In this document: in pieces, positions 1-5,105 of the stretch
How the letters are laid out: each line of letters begins with the position of its first letter
Position numbering within the stretch: position 1 is the stretch's first letter
From: an uncultured Oscillospiraceae bacterium
Lineage (GTDB): Bacteria; Bacillota; Clostridia; Oscillospirales; Oscillospiraceae
DNA length: 5,105 nucleotides
Direction: 5' to 3'
NCBI GenBank assembly: GCA_947630345.1
Contig: CANRHF010000139.1
Span: forward strand, 1 to 5,105
The notes under the pieces: model-generated
Told to the model about the DNA's origin: nothing
The model's database searches: none
Seen by the model: only the letters and a program-made list of their open reading frames with translations
Program-made: the position numbers and the translations under genes

Positions 1-2441
1 ACGGCCTGGCCTCCAAGGACACGCCTCCCTCCACGGTCGTGGCCGTGTACAAGGAGCTGGCCAAGGCTGAGCCCAAGGAGCAGTTCACCGTCGGCATCGT
101 GGACGACGTGACCAACCTGAGCCTGGTGGAGGACGAGTCCCCCAACACCGCCGCGGCGGGCACCATCGAGTGCAAGTTCTGGGGCCTGGGCGGCGACGGC
201 ACCGTCGGCGCCAACAAGAACTCCATCAAGATCATCGGCGACCACACCGGCAAGTATGTCCAGGCGTACTTCCAGTACGACTCCAAGAAGACCGGCGGCG
301 TCACCATTTCCCACCTGCGCTTTGGCGATAAGCCCATCAAGAGCCCCTACTATGTGAACAAGGCCGACTTCGTGGCCTGCCACAACCCCTCCTACATCAC
401 CAAGGGCTTTAAGATCGTCCAGGACGTGAAGCCCGGCGGCGTGTTCCTGATCAACTGCCAGTGGAGCCTGGAGGAGCTGAGCCACCATCTGGATGCCGCC
501 TCCAAGCGCTACATCGCCAAGAACAACATCCAGCTCTACACCATTGACGCCATCGACCTGGCGATCAAGGTAGGCATGGGCAAGCGGACCAACACCATCC
601 TCCAGTCCGCCTTCTTCACCCTGGCGAAGGTCATGCCCGAGGAGGAGGCCATCGCCTACATGAAGGACGCCGCCGAGCACTCCTATCTGAAGAAGGGCCG
701 CGACGTGGTGGAGAAGAACTGGAACGCCATCGACGCCGGCGCCACCGCCTATGAGAAGGTGGACGTGCCCGCCGACTGGGCCGACGCCCAGGACGCCGAG
801 GATGCCACCGTTCTCACCGGCCCGGAGGACACCGTCAAGGTGGTCAAGAACATTCTGACCCCGGTGGACAAGATGGACGGCGACAGCCTGCCCGTCTCCG
901 CCTTCATGGACTATGTGGACGGCCAGTTCGCTCTGGGCGCCGCCGCCTATGAGAAGCGGGGCGTGGCCGTAACCGTGCCCAGCTGGGACGCCGGCAAGTG
1001 CATCCAGTGCAACAACTGCGCCTATGTCTGCCCCCATGCCACCATCCGTCCCTTCGCGCTGACCGCCGAAGAAGCGGCCGCCGCCCCCGCGGGCACCAAG
1101 ACCGCCCCCGTCAAGGCCGGCAAAGGCAAGGGTGTGTACACCTTCGCCATGGCCGTGTCTCCTCTGGACTGCATGGGCTGCGGCGTCTGTGTCGGCGTGT
1201 GCCCCACCGACGCCATCACCATGGTGCCTCAGGAGCAGGAGCTCAAGGAGCAGGAAGTCTTCAACTACATGGTCCACGAAGTCTCCGAGAAGAAGGAGCT
1301 TCAGGATTCCACCGTCAAGGGCAGCCAGTTCCGTCAGCCCATGCTGGAGTTCTCCGGCTCCTGCGCCGGCTGCGCCGAGACCAGCTACGCCCGTCTGGTG
1401 ACCCAGCTCTTCGGCGACCGGATGTACATCTCCAACGCCACCGGCTGCTCCTCCATCTGGGGCGGTCCCGCCGCTACCTCTCCCTACTGCACCAACAAGG
1501 AGGGCAAGGGCCCCGCTTGGTCCAACTCCCTGTTTGAGGACAACGCCGAGCATGGCTTCGGCATGTACACCGCCCAGGCCGTCATCCGGGAGTCCCTGGC
1601 CAACAAGGTCAAGGCCGTCATGGAGAAGACCAGCGACGAGGAGCGGAAGGCTGCCTGCCAGGCTTGGCTGGACACCTATGACGACGGCGAGGCCAACAAG
1701 GCCGCTACCAAGGCCCTGATCGCCAATCTGGAAACCAAGGTCTGCTGCGACGACGTGAAGGACATCCTCTCCAAGAAGGAGTACCTGTCCAAGAAGTCCG
1801 TGTGGATCTTCGGCGGCGACGGCTGGGCCTACGATATCGGCTTCGGCGGCGTGGATCATGTCCTGGCCCAGAACAAGGACGTGAACATCTTCGTCTTCGA
1901 CACCGAGGTTTATTCCAACACCGGCGGCCAGGCCTCCAAGGCCTCCAACATCGGCCAGGTGGCCCAGTTCGCCGCCGCCGGTAAGGAGACCAAGAAGAAG
2001 AGCCTGTCCGAGATCGCCATGTCCTACGGCTACATCTATGTGGCCCAGGTGGCCATGGGCGCCAACCCCGCGCAGACCCTGAAGGCCATCACCGAGGCCG
2101 AGGCCTACCATGGCCCGTCCCTGATCATCGGCTACGCCCCCTGCGAGATGCACTCCATCAAGGGCGGCATGATGCACTGCCAGGAGGAAATGAAGAAGGC
2201 TGTGGAATGCGGCTACTGGAACCTGTTCCGCTTCGATCCCTCCAAGCAGACCGGCAAGTTCACCCTGGACTCCAAGGCCCCCAAGGGCGGCTATCAGGAG
2301 TTCCTGATGAACGAGGCCCGGTACAGCCGTCTGACCCGGGAGTTCCCGGAGCGGGCCACCACCCTGTTCGCCCGGAACGAGGAGGCCGCCAAGGAGCGCT
2401 ACGAGCACCTGCTGAAGCTGGTAGAGATGTACAAGGACTAA
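1..2441 (+). CDS. nifJ: Pyruvate:ferredoxin (flavodoxin) oxidoreductase, C-terminal 812 residues (5' partial)
   Basis: This cytosolic enzyme oxidises pyruvate with CoA to acetyl-CoA and CO2 and reduces ferredoxin or flavodoxin; it is central to energy metabolism in anaerobes. The frame is open from the window edge (first full codon at 3), so the GTG at 39 is an internal valine, not a start. Family members are about 1170-1200 residues, so roughly 360 are missing upstream. Counting from codon 3, the visible order is: end of domain II; the gamma domain with GLGGDGTVGANKNS near 61-74; an EKR-type linker near 240; a two-cluster ferredoxin domain with CxxCxxCxxxCP motifs at C333/336/339/343 and C390/393/396/400 (nucleotides 999-1202); and the thiamine-diphosphate domain. 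The proximal-cluster cysteines are all present (CAGC 454-457, C482 in ATGC, C714 in APCEMHS), as are the GDG (605-607) and NT (639-640) diphosphate/metal motifs. No frameshift is seen and the gene appears functional. It ends in TAA with no C-terminal extension. Flavodoxin and ferredoxin as partner cannot be told apart from sequence. Confidence 0.97.
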   Translation, partial: GLASKDTPPSTVVAVYKELAKAEPKEQFTVGIVDDVTNLSLVEDESPNTAAAGTIECKFWGLGGDGTVGANKNSIKIIGDHTGKYVQAYFQYDSKKTGGVTISHLRFGDKPIKSPYYVNKADFVACHNPSYITKGFKIVQDVKPGGVFLINCQWSLEELSHHLDAASKRYIAKNNIQLYTIDAIDLAIKVGMGKRTNTILQSAFFTLAKVMPEEEAIAYMKDAAEHSYLKKGRDVVEKNWNAIDAGATAYEKVDVPADWADAQDAEDATVLTGPEDTVKVVKNILTPVDKMDGDSLPVSAFMDYVDGQFALGAAAYEKRGVAVTVPSWDAGKCIQCNNCAYVCPHATIRPFALTAEEAAAAPAGTKTAPVKAGKGKGVYTFAMAVSPLDCMGCGVCVGVCPTDAITMVPQEQELKEQEVFNYMVHEVSEKKELQDSTVKGSQFRQPMLEFSGSCAGCAETSYARLVTQLFGDRMYISNATGCSSIWGGPAATSPYCTNKEGKGPAWSNSLFEDNAEHGFGMYTAQAVIRESLANKVKAVMEKTSDEERKAACQAWLDTYDDGEANKAATKALIANLETKVCCDDVKDILSKKEYLSKKSVWIFGGDGWAYDIGFGGVDHVLAQNKDVNIFVFDTEVYSNTGGQASKASNIGQVAQFAAAGKETKKKSLSEIAMSYGYIYVAQVAMGANPAQTLKAITEAEAYHGPSLIIGYAPCEMHSIKGGMMHCQEEMKKAVECGYWNLFRFDPSKQTGKFTLDSKAPKGGYQEFLMNEARYSRLTREFPERATTLFARNEEAAKERYEHLLKLVEMYKD

Positions 2442-2455
2442 GGGGCTGCCGCTCT

Positions 2456-2487
2456 GGGCGGTGGAGAACGGTTCTTCTTCCCCGCCC
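2456..2487 (+). other. Imperfect hairpin in the nifJ 3' untranslated region
   Basis: GGGCGG at 2456-2461 pairs with CCGCCC at 2482-2487. After a small internal loop, GGAGAA (2463-2468) pairs with TTCTTC (2472-2477) with one G-U pair, closing a CGG triloop. It begins 15 nt after the oxidoreductase stop codon. No T-run follows, so it is not a standard terminator; it could protect the mRNA 3' end or mean nothing. The pairing is read directly from sequence and the function is unknown. Confidence 0.3.
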
Positions 2488-2585
2488 GGACTCCTGGAAA
2501 GTCTGATCCAGTGCTTTTGAATCGTCTGACGGAGGTGCGGATTTCCATTCCCTTCCGCGCCCCCGGCAGAACCAAGCAAAAACTG

Positions 2586-2612
2586 CCCGCCCCCGGTTTC
2601 GGGGGCGGGTTT
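2586..2612 (+). terminator. GC-rich hairpin, probable rho-independent terminator of nifJ or leader attenuator of the small gene
   Basis: CCCGCCCCCG (2586-2595) and CGGGGGCGGG (2600-2609) form a perfect 10-bp stem with a GTTT loop, followed by only three T (TTTCGC) and preceded by an A-run. It lies 144 nt after the oxidoreductase stop and ends 8 nt before the Shine-Dalgarno of the next gene. The stem is very strong but the T-tract is short, so termination may be incomplete. Any transcript that translates the small gene with this ribosome binding site must contain the hairpin in its leader. Confidence 0.65.
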
Positions 2613-2617
2613 CGCAA

Positions 2618-2624
2618 AAGGAGG
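2618..2624 (+). promoter_or_regulatory. Shine-Dalgarno of the 51-residue small gene
   Basis: AAGGAGG is a near-perfect anti-16S match and lies 5 nt before ATG 2630. This is the main evidence that the short frame behind it is a real gene and that ATG 2630 is its start. Confidence 0.85.
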
Positions 2625-2629
2625 TAAAC

Positions 2630-2785
2630 ATGCGCTGCACCGTGGTGGATATTCGGGGAGACTACGCCACCGTCCACTATGACGACACCGGGGTGGAGTC
2701 CGAGGTAGCCATCGCCCTGCTGCCCTTCGGGGTGGATGTGGGGGACCGGCTGAAATTTGAAAATTACGAGTTTACCCGTGAATAG
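2630..2785 (+). CDS. Small acidic 51-residue protein of unknown function, probable beta-barrel
   Basis: I do not recognise a named family with certainty. The protein starts MRCTVVDIRGDYATVHYDD and ends LKFENYEFTRE. It has 11 Asp/Glu against 5 Lys/Arg, one cysteine (C3), and no signal peptide or membrane segment, so it is probably cytosolic. The layout is short alternating strands around a GDYA turn, then E-V-x-x-A-L-L-P, then a GVDVGDRL turn and a final strand. This is reminiscent of small beta-barrel families such as DUF3006 or HypC/HupF, but HypC needs Cys at position 2 and is longer, so neither is asserted. Support for a real gene is the AAGGAGG at ideal spacing, codon use with G/C third positions like its neighbours, and a terminator 4 nt after the TAG stop. 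It follows nifJ on the same strand, 188 nt downstream, and converges on the aminotransferase. No convincing promoter of its own is visible, so it may depend on read-through from nifJ. Confidence 0.75.
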   Translation: MRCTVVDIRGDYATVHYDDTGVESEVAIALLPFGVDVGDRLKFENYEFTRE

Positions 2786-2789
2786 ACTT

Positions 2790-2821
2790 CTGCCCCGGCT
2801 GCGGCCGGGGCAGGCTCTTTT
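2790..2821 (+). terminator. Rho-independent terminator after the small gene, between convergent genes
   Basis: CTGCCCCGGC (2790-2799) and GCCGGGGCAG (2804-2813) form a perfect 10-bp stem with a TGCG tetraloop, followed by GCTCTTTT. It starts 4 nt after the TAG of the small gene, and its T-run overlaps the stop codon of the minus-strand aminotransferase. On the minus strand the stem begins 6 nt after that gene's TAA but lacks a following T-run, so termination there would rest mainly on the stem. Confidence 0.8.
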
Positions 2822-4109
2822 AGTTCAGACTCAGCATTTTTTCCAGCGCCGCCAGCTTGACGCAGGTGCAGAACACCTCCATGGCCTCCCGCAGCTCCGA
2901 AACCGGGGGCAGGCTGGGGGCGATGCGGATGTTGCTGTCCTCCGGGTCGATGCCGTAGGGGTAGGCCGCGCCGGCGCCGGTCATGGTGACCCCCGCCTCC
3001 TTGCACAGCGCCAGGGCCCGCTTGGCGGTGCCGGGGAGGGTGTAAAAGCTGACAAAGTAGCCGCCGGTGGGCCGGTTCCAGTGGGCAAAGCCCAGAGGGT
3101 CGATCTCCCGCTCCAGATAGTCGAAGACCACATGGAACTTGGGGCGAACGATCTCCGCTTGGCGCTCCATCAGGGCAATGGTATTTTCCCGGTCCTTTAA
3201 ATAGCGGACATGGCGGAGCTGATTGACCTTGTCATAGGAGATCATCTGCACGGAAAACAGCTTGGTCAGATACCCGATATTCTCCTCCGACGCGGCAATG
3301 CAGGACATGCCGCCGCCGGCGAAGGTGATCTTGGAGGTGGAGGCAAACTCGATCACCAGATCCGGGTTACCCGCCTGGGCGCACAGGGACAAAATATCCG
3401 GGAAGGGCACATATTCCCCCTCAAATTCGTGGACGCAGTAGGCATTGTCCCACATCACCGTGAAATCCGGGGCGGCGGGCCGCAGATTCGCGAAGCGGCG
3501 GACGGTTTCATCGGAATAAATAATGCCGTCGGGGTTGGAATACTTTGGCACGCACCAGATACCCTTCACCGCCGGGTCCTTCACCAGCTTTTCCACCAGA
3601 TCCATGTCCGGTCCGGTAGGGGTCATGGGCACCGGGATCATTTCAAAGCCAAAGGAACCGGTGATGGTAAAATGCCGGTCATAGCCCGGGCAGGGGCAGA
3701 GAAATTTCACCTTCTCCTCCCGGCACCAGGGCCGAGGGCTGTGGCGCAGACCGTGGGAATAGGCCCGGGCGATCACATCATACATCAGGCTCAGGCTGGA
3801 ACAGCCGCCAACAAAAACCTGCTCGGGCTTGCAGTCCAGCATATCCGCCCAGTAGGCCTTGGCGCAGGGCAGCCCGGACAACTCTCCGTAATTCCGGGCG
3901 TCGATGGCGCCGTCGTAACAGTCTTGGGGGGCGGACAGGACCGTCAGCATTTCGCTGGCCAGGTCCAGCTGGGCGGTGGCGGGCTTGCCCCGGGCCATAT
4001 TCAGCTTCAGGCCCTTGGCCTTGCAGGCTTCAAAACGGGCCAGCTCCGTCTCATACGCCTGGGCCAACTCCGCCCTCGTTTTGCAAGAATAGGGGGTCAC
4101 GTCCATCAT
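2820..4109 (-). CDS. PLP-dependent aspartate aminotransferase, class Ic-like
   Basis: This 429-residue protein is complete, from ATG at 4109 to TAA at 2820. It is predicted to catalyse L-aspartate + 2-oxoglutarate to oxaloacetate + L-glutamate in the cytosol. It has fold-type I features in order: an N-terminal helix with NMARGKP at 37-43; GGCSSLSLMYD at 101-111 for the PLP phosphate region; PGYDRHF at 141-147; YSNPDG at 190-195 (N192); WDNAY at 220-224 (D221 to the PLP pyridine nitrogen, Y224); the Schiff-base lysine K260 in STSKITFAGGG; and R395 in NIRIAPSLPP for the substrate carboxylate. The overall pattern matches the subgroup typified by Corynebacterium glutamicum AspAT and the Pfam family once labelled Aminotran_MocR, although no DNA-binding domain is present. 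Two adjacent ATGs follow GGAAGGAAAGG; GGAAGG is 5 nt from the first and AAAGG is 3 nt from the second, so either may be used. Substrate preference for aspartate is inferred from family. It is divergent from glutamine synthetase, which fits a role in distributing glutamate nitrogen. Confidence 0.93.
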   Translation of the reverse strand: MMDVTPYSCKTRAELAQAYETELARFEACKAKGLKLNMARGKPATAQLDLASEMLTVLSAPQDCYDGAIDARNYGELSGLPCAKAYWADMLDCKPEQVFVGGCSSLSLMYDVIARAYSHGLRHSPRPWCREEKVKFLCPCPGYDRHFTITGSFGFEMIPVPMTPTGPDMDLVEKLVKDPAVKGIWCVPKYSNPDGIIYSDETVRRFANLRPAAPDFTVMWDNAYCVHEFEGEYVPFPDILSLCAQAGNPDLVIEFASTSKITFAGGGMSCIAASEENIGYLTKLFSVQMISYDKVNQLRHVRYLKDRENTIALMERQAEIVRPKFHVVFDYLEREIDPLGFAHWNRPTGGYFVSFYTLPGTAKRALALCKEAGVTMTGAGAAYPYGIDPEDSNIRIAPSLPPVSELREAMEVFCTCVKLAALEKMLSLN

Positions 4110-4141
4110 CCTTTCCTTCCATATGGGTGAGAGTCGCTTTT

Positions 4142-4170
4142 ATTATACGCCCAGCAGCGGAAAAATGCAA
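4142..4170 (-). promoter_or_regulatory. Sigma-A-type promoter of the aminotransferase gene
   Basis: On the minus strand a perfect -10 box TATAAT (4147-4142) lies exactly 17 nt downstream of TTGCAT (4170-4165), a partial -35 box that keeps the key TTG. Transcription would start near 4135, giving a leader of about 26 nt before the ATG. The -35 box lies inside one of the three TTGCAWTTTTCC repeats. Confidence 0.75.
4159..4170 (-). repeat. TTGCAWTTTTCC motif, copy A (aminotransferase promoter)
   Basis: The minus strand reads TTGCATTTTTCC, one mismatch from each of the other two copies (4277-4288 and 4377-4388). It covers the -35 box and the first six spacer bases of the aminotransferase promoter. 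It may be a regulator binding site; this is inferred from repetition and position only. Confidence 0.45.
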
Positions 4171-4276
4171 CATCTGATTCCGCGAAAATTCATTTTCCCC
4201 AGCCTTTTTCTTTATTTTTGGTGCCCTTGTACAAATGGAACCATGGAACTTCGGCATTTTTATCTACTTTCACGCC

Positions 4277-4288
4277 TTGCAATTTTCC
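4277..4288 (+). repeat. TTGCAWTTTTCC motif, copy C (glutamine synthetase promoter)
   Basis: The plus strand reads TTGCAATTTTCC, in the same register relative to its -10 box as copy A has in the opposite-facing promoter: the -35 hexamer plus six spacer bases, then 11 nt, then the -10. Confidence 0.45.
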
Positions 4289-4305
4289 CGGTTTTCGCAT
4301 AAAAT
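4277..4305 (+). promoter_or_regulatory. Sigma-A-type promoter of the glutamine synthetase gene
   Basis: TTGCAA (4277-4282) and TAAAAT (4300-4305) are separated by exactly 17 nt; they match 4 of 6 and 5 of 6 consensus bases. Transcription would start near 4312, leaving an untranslated leader of about 130 nt before ATG 4442. No better-spaced pair was seen closer to the gene. Confidence 0.65.
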
Positions 4306-4325
4306 TGGGATGTGATTTTTGATAT

Positions 4326-4373
4326 TTTCCTGTTTTTCCGGTGTCGTGGCCACCGCTACGATGGGGCAGGAAA
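4326..4373 (+). other. Predicted stem-loop in the glutamine synthetase leader
   Basis: TTTCCTG (4326-4332) pairs with CAGGAAA (4367-4373), and inside it CGGTG (4339-4343) pairs with CACCG (4351-4355) around a 7-nt loop. A competing pairing is possible between TTTTCC (4325-4330 or 4334-4339) and GGAAAA (4378-4383). No T-run follows and it matches no riboswitch class I know, so a regulatory role is speculative. Confidence 0.3.
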
Positions 4374-4376
4374 GAT

Positions 4377-4388
4377 GGGAAAATGCAA
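4377..4388 (-). repeat. TTGCAWTTTTCC motif, copy D (inside the glutamine synthetase leader)
   Basis: The minus strand reads TTGCATTTTCCC, one mismatch from copy A and two from copy C. There is no -10 box at 17 nt on the minus strand, so this copy is not explained as a promoter. It lies about 65 nt downstream of the predicted glutamine synthetase transcription start, where a bound protein could act as a roadblock. Confidence 0.4.
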
Positions 4389-4430
4389 TATCGCCAACCA
4401 AAACTTTCATTTTTACCTGCAGAGCAATGA

Positions 4431-4436
4431 GGGAGG
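4431..4436 (+). promoter_or_regulatory. Shine-Dalgarno deciding the glutamine synthetase start
   Basis: GGGAGG lies 5 nt before ATG 4442. Two other in-frame ATGs upstream (4361 and 4427) lack a ribosome binding site; the protein starting at 4442 also begins like known type III enzymes, so 4442 is chosen. Confidence 0.85.
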
Positions 4437-4441
4437 TCATT

Positions 4442-5105
4442 ATGAGCGACATCGTAAAGGTACCCGAAATTTTTGGCAGCGACGTTTTCAATGAGGCGAC
4501 CATGAAGCAGCGTCTGGCCCCGGAAACCTACTGTGCCTGGAAAAAGTGCATCGAAACCGGCACATCCCTGGAGCTTCCCGTGGCGAACGAGATCGCCGAG
4601 GCCATGAAGGCCTGGGCGACGGAGAAAGGTGCCACCCACTATACCCACTGGTTCCAGCCCATGACCGGCATCACCGCCGAAAAGCACGACTCCTTCATCG
4701 CCCCCACCGGGGACGGCAAGGTCATCATGGAGTTTTCCGGCAAAGAGCTGGTCCGGGGCGAGCCCGACGCCTCCTCCTTCCCCTCCGGCGGCCTGCGGGC
4801 CACCTTCGAGGCCCGGGGCTATACCGCCTGGGACCCCACCGCCTTCGCCTTTGTCAAGGACAACAGCCTTTACATTCCTACCTGCTTCTTCTCCTACACC
4901 GGCGCGGCCCTGGACAAGAAAACGCCCCTGCTGCGCTCCATGGACGAGGTCTCCCGGGAGGCTGTCCGAATCCTGCGGCTTTTTGGAGACACCGCCACCA
5001 AGCGGGTCACGCCCTCGGTGGGCCCGGAACAGGAGTACTTCCTGATCCCCCGGGATCTGTACGCCCAGCGGGAGGATCTGCGGCTCACCGGCCGCACCCT
5101 GTTCG
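4442..5105 (+). CDS. glnN: Glutamine synthetase type III, N-terminal 221 residues (3' partial)
   Basis: The enzyme makes glutamine from glutamate, ammonia and ATP in the cytosol and is a main ammonium-assimilation step. Type III enzymes are about 700 residues, so roughly a third is visible; the frame is open to the window edge. Type III signatures are clear: KVPEIFGSDVFN near 6-17, HYTHWFQPMTG at 66-76, AEKHDSF at 79-85, GEPDASSFPSGGLRATFEARGYTAWDP spanning 106-132, and GPEQEYF at 194-200, whose glutamates belong to the metal/catalytic core. These motifs separate it from the shorter types I and II. The start at ATG 4442 is supported by GGGAGG at 5 nt. It is divergent from the aspartate aminotransferase, with a predicted promoter at 4277-4305 and a long leader, so transcriptional or leader-level nitrogen control is plausible. 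I see no Bacillus-type GlnR site (TGTNA-N7-TNACA) in the upstream region. No frameshift or missing motif is seen. Confidence 0.95.
   Translation, partial: MSDIVKVPEIFGSDVFNEATMKQRLAPETYCAWKKCIETGTSLELPVANEIAEAMKAWATEKGATHYTHWFQPMTGITAEKHDSFIAPTGDGKVIMEFSGKELVRGEPDASSFPSGGLRATFEARGYTAWDPTAFAFVKDNSLYIPTCFFSYTGAALDKKTPLLRSMDEVSREAVRILRLFGDTATKRVTPSVGPEQEYFLIPRDLYAQREDLRLTGRTLF

Larger units (their letters stand above)
4110..4441. other. AT-rich divergent control region between the aminotransferase and glutamine synthetase
   Basis: These 332 nt are visibly richer in A and T than the flanking genes and contain no credible gene. They hold a promoter for each flanking gene, about 177 nt between the predicted transcription starts, three close copies of a TTGCAWTTTTCC motif, a glutamine synthetase leader of about 130 nt with a hairpin, and the two ribosome binding sites. 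Longer frames crossing it on either strand are chance openings with no ribosome binding site. Confidence 0.8.

Noticed and set aside
39..41. GTG as the start of the oxidoreductase
   Set aside because: The reading frame and conserved family sequence continue upstream to the window edge, so this is an internal valine.
998..1537. Overlapping 179-codon frame inside nifJ
   Set aside because: An Arg/His/Leu-rich +1 shadow of the ferredoxin and thiamine-binding region, typical of high-GC genes.
2494..2518. CTGGA/TCCAG stem followed by TGCTTTT as an early nifJ terminator
   Set aside because: Five base pairs only, with a broken T-run; the hairpin at 2586-2609 is far stronger.
2757..3200. 147-codon plus-strand frame over the small gene's end and the aminotransferase C-terminus
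   Set aside because: It runs through the terminator at 2790-2821 and is antisense to the conserved C-terminal domain; no start signal is seen.
3210..4130. 306-codon plus-strand open frame antisense to the aminotransferase
   Set aside because: It is the mirror of a GC-biased gene: low-complexity Gly/His/Gln-rich translation, no ribosome binding site, and no recognisable domain, whereas the minus strand encodes a complete enzyme with all catalytic motifs.
4415..4437. Possible Shine-Dalgarno-sequestering hairpin (ACCT 4415-4418 with AGGT 4434-4437)
   Set aside because: Only four base pairs around a 15-nt loop, with no extension; too weak to support.
4361..4441. In-frame upstream ATGs (4361 and 4427) that would extend glutamine synthetase by 27 or 5 residues
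   Set aside because: Neither has a ribosome binding site; ATG 4427 sits immediately before the GGGAGG that serves ATG 4442, and the extension lacks similarity to the usual N-terminus.
4306..4441. T-box or other known riboswitch in the glutamine synthetase leader
   Set aside because: The T-box core (AGGGTGGWACCRCG) and other recognisable conserved cores are absent.
4190..4687. 165-codon minus-strand frame spanning the intergenic region and antisense to glutamine synthetase
   Set aside because: Its composition changes at the gene boundary, it covers both the promoter and the ribosome binding site of glutamine synthetase, and it resembles no family I know.

Overview
The window looks like chromosomal housekeeping DNA from a GC-rich anaerobic Clostridia relative, most likely an Oscillospiraceae-type gut bacterium. 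That placement is an inference from four things: a single-chain pyruvate:ferredoxin oxidoreductase, a type III glutamine synthetase, a class Ic-type aspartate aminotransferase, and strong G/C preference at third codon positions combined with Gram-positive-style AGGAGG ribosome binding sites. I see no insertion sequence, phage gene, tRNA, rRNA, CRISPR array or defence gene.

Layout: (1) 1-2441, plus strand, the C-terminal two thirds of pyruvate:ferredoxin oxidoreductase, with its start upstream of the window. (2) 2442-2629, a non-coding gap ending in a strong GC-rich hairpin. (3) 2630-2785, plus strand, a 51-residue acidic small protein with an excellent ribosome binding site, too short for routine gene calling, followed by a rho-independent terminator. 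(4) 2820-4109, minus strand, a complete PLP-dependent aspartate aminotransferase that converges on the small gene. (5) 4110-4441, an AT-rich divergent intergenic region with a good promoter for each flanking gene and a leader of about 130 nt. (6) 4442-5105, plus strand, the N-terminal part of type III glutamine synthetase, running off the window.

How the genes fit together: the oxidoreductase links pyruvate to acetyl-CoA and reduced ferredoxin. The aminotransferase and glutamine synthetase both handle glutamate nitrogen and are transcribed divergently from one control region. The most interesting signal is there. Both predicted promoters carry nearly the same 12-mer (TTGCAWTTTTCC) in exactly the same register, covering the -35 box and the start of the spacer, and a third copy lies in the glutamine synthetase leader. 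This suggests a shared regulator, but the region is AT-rich and this needs comparative testing. I found no convincing new biological system; apart from that repeat and the small gene, the region is ordinary.
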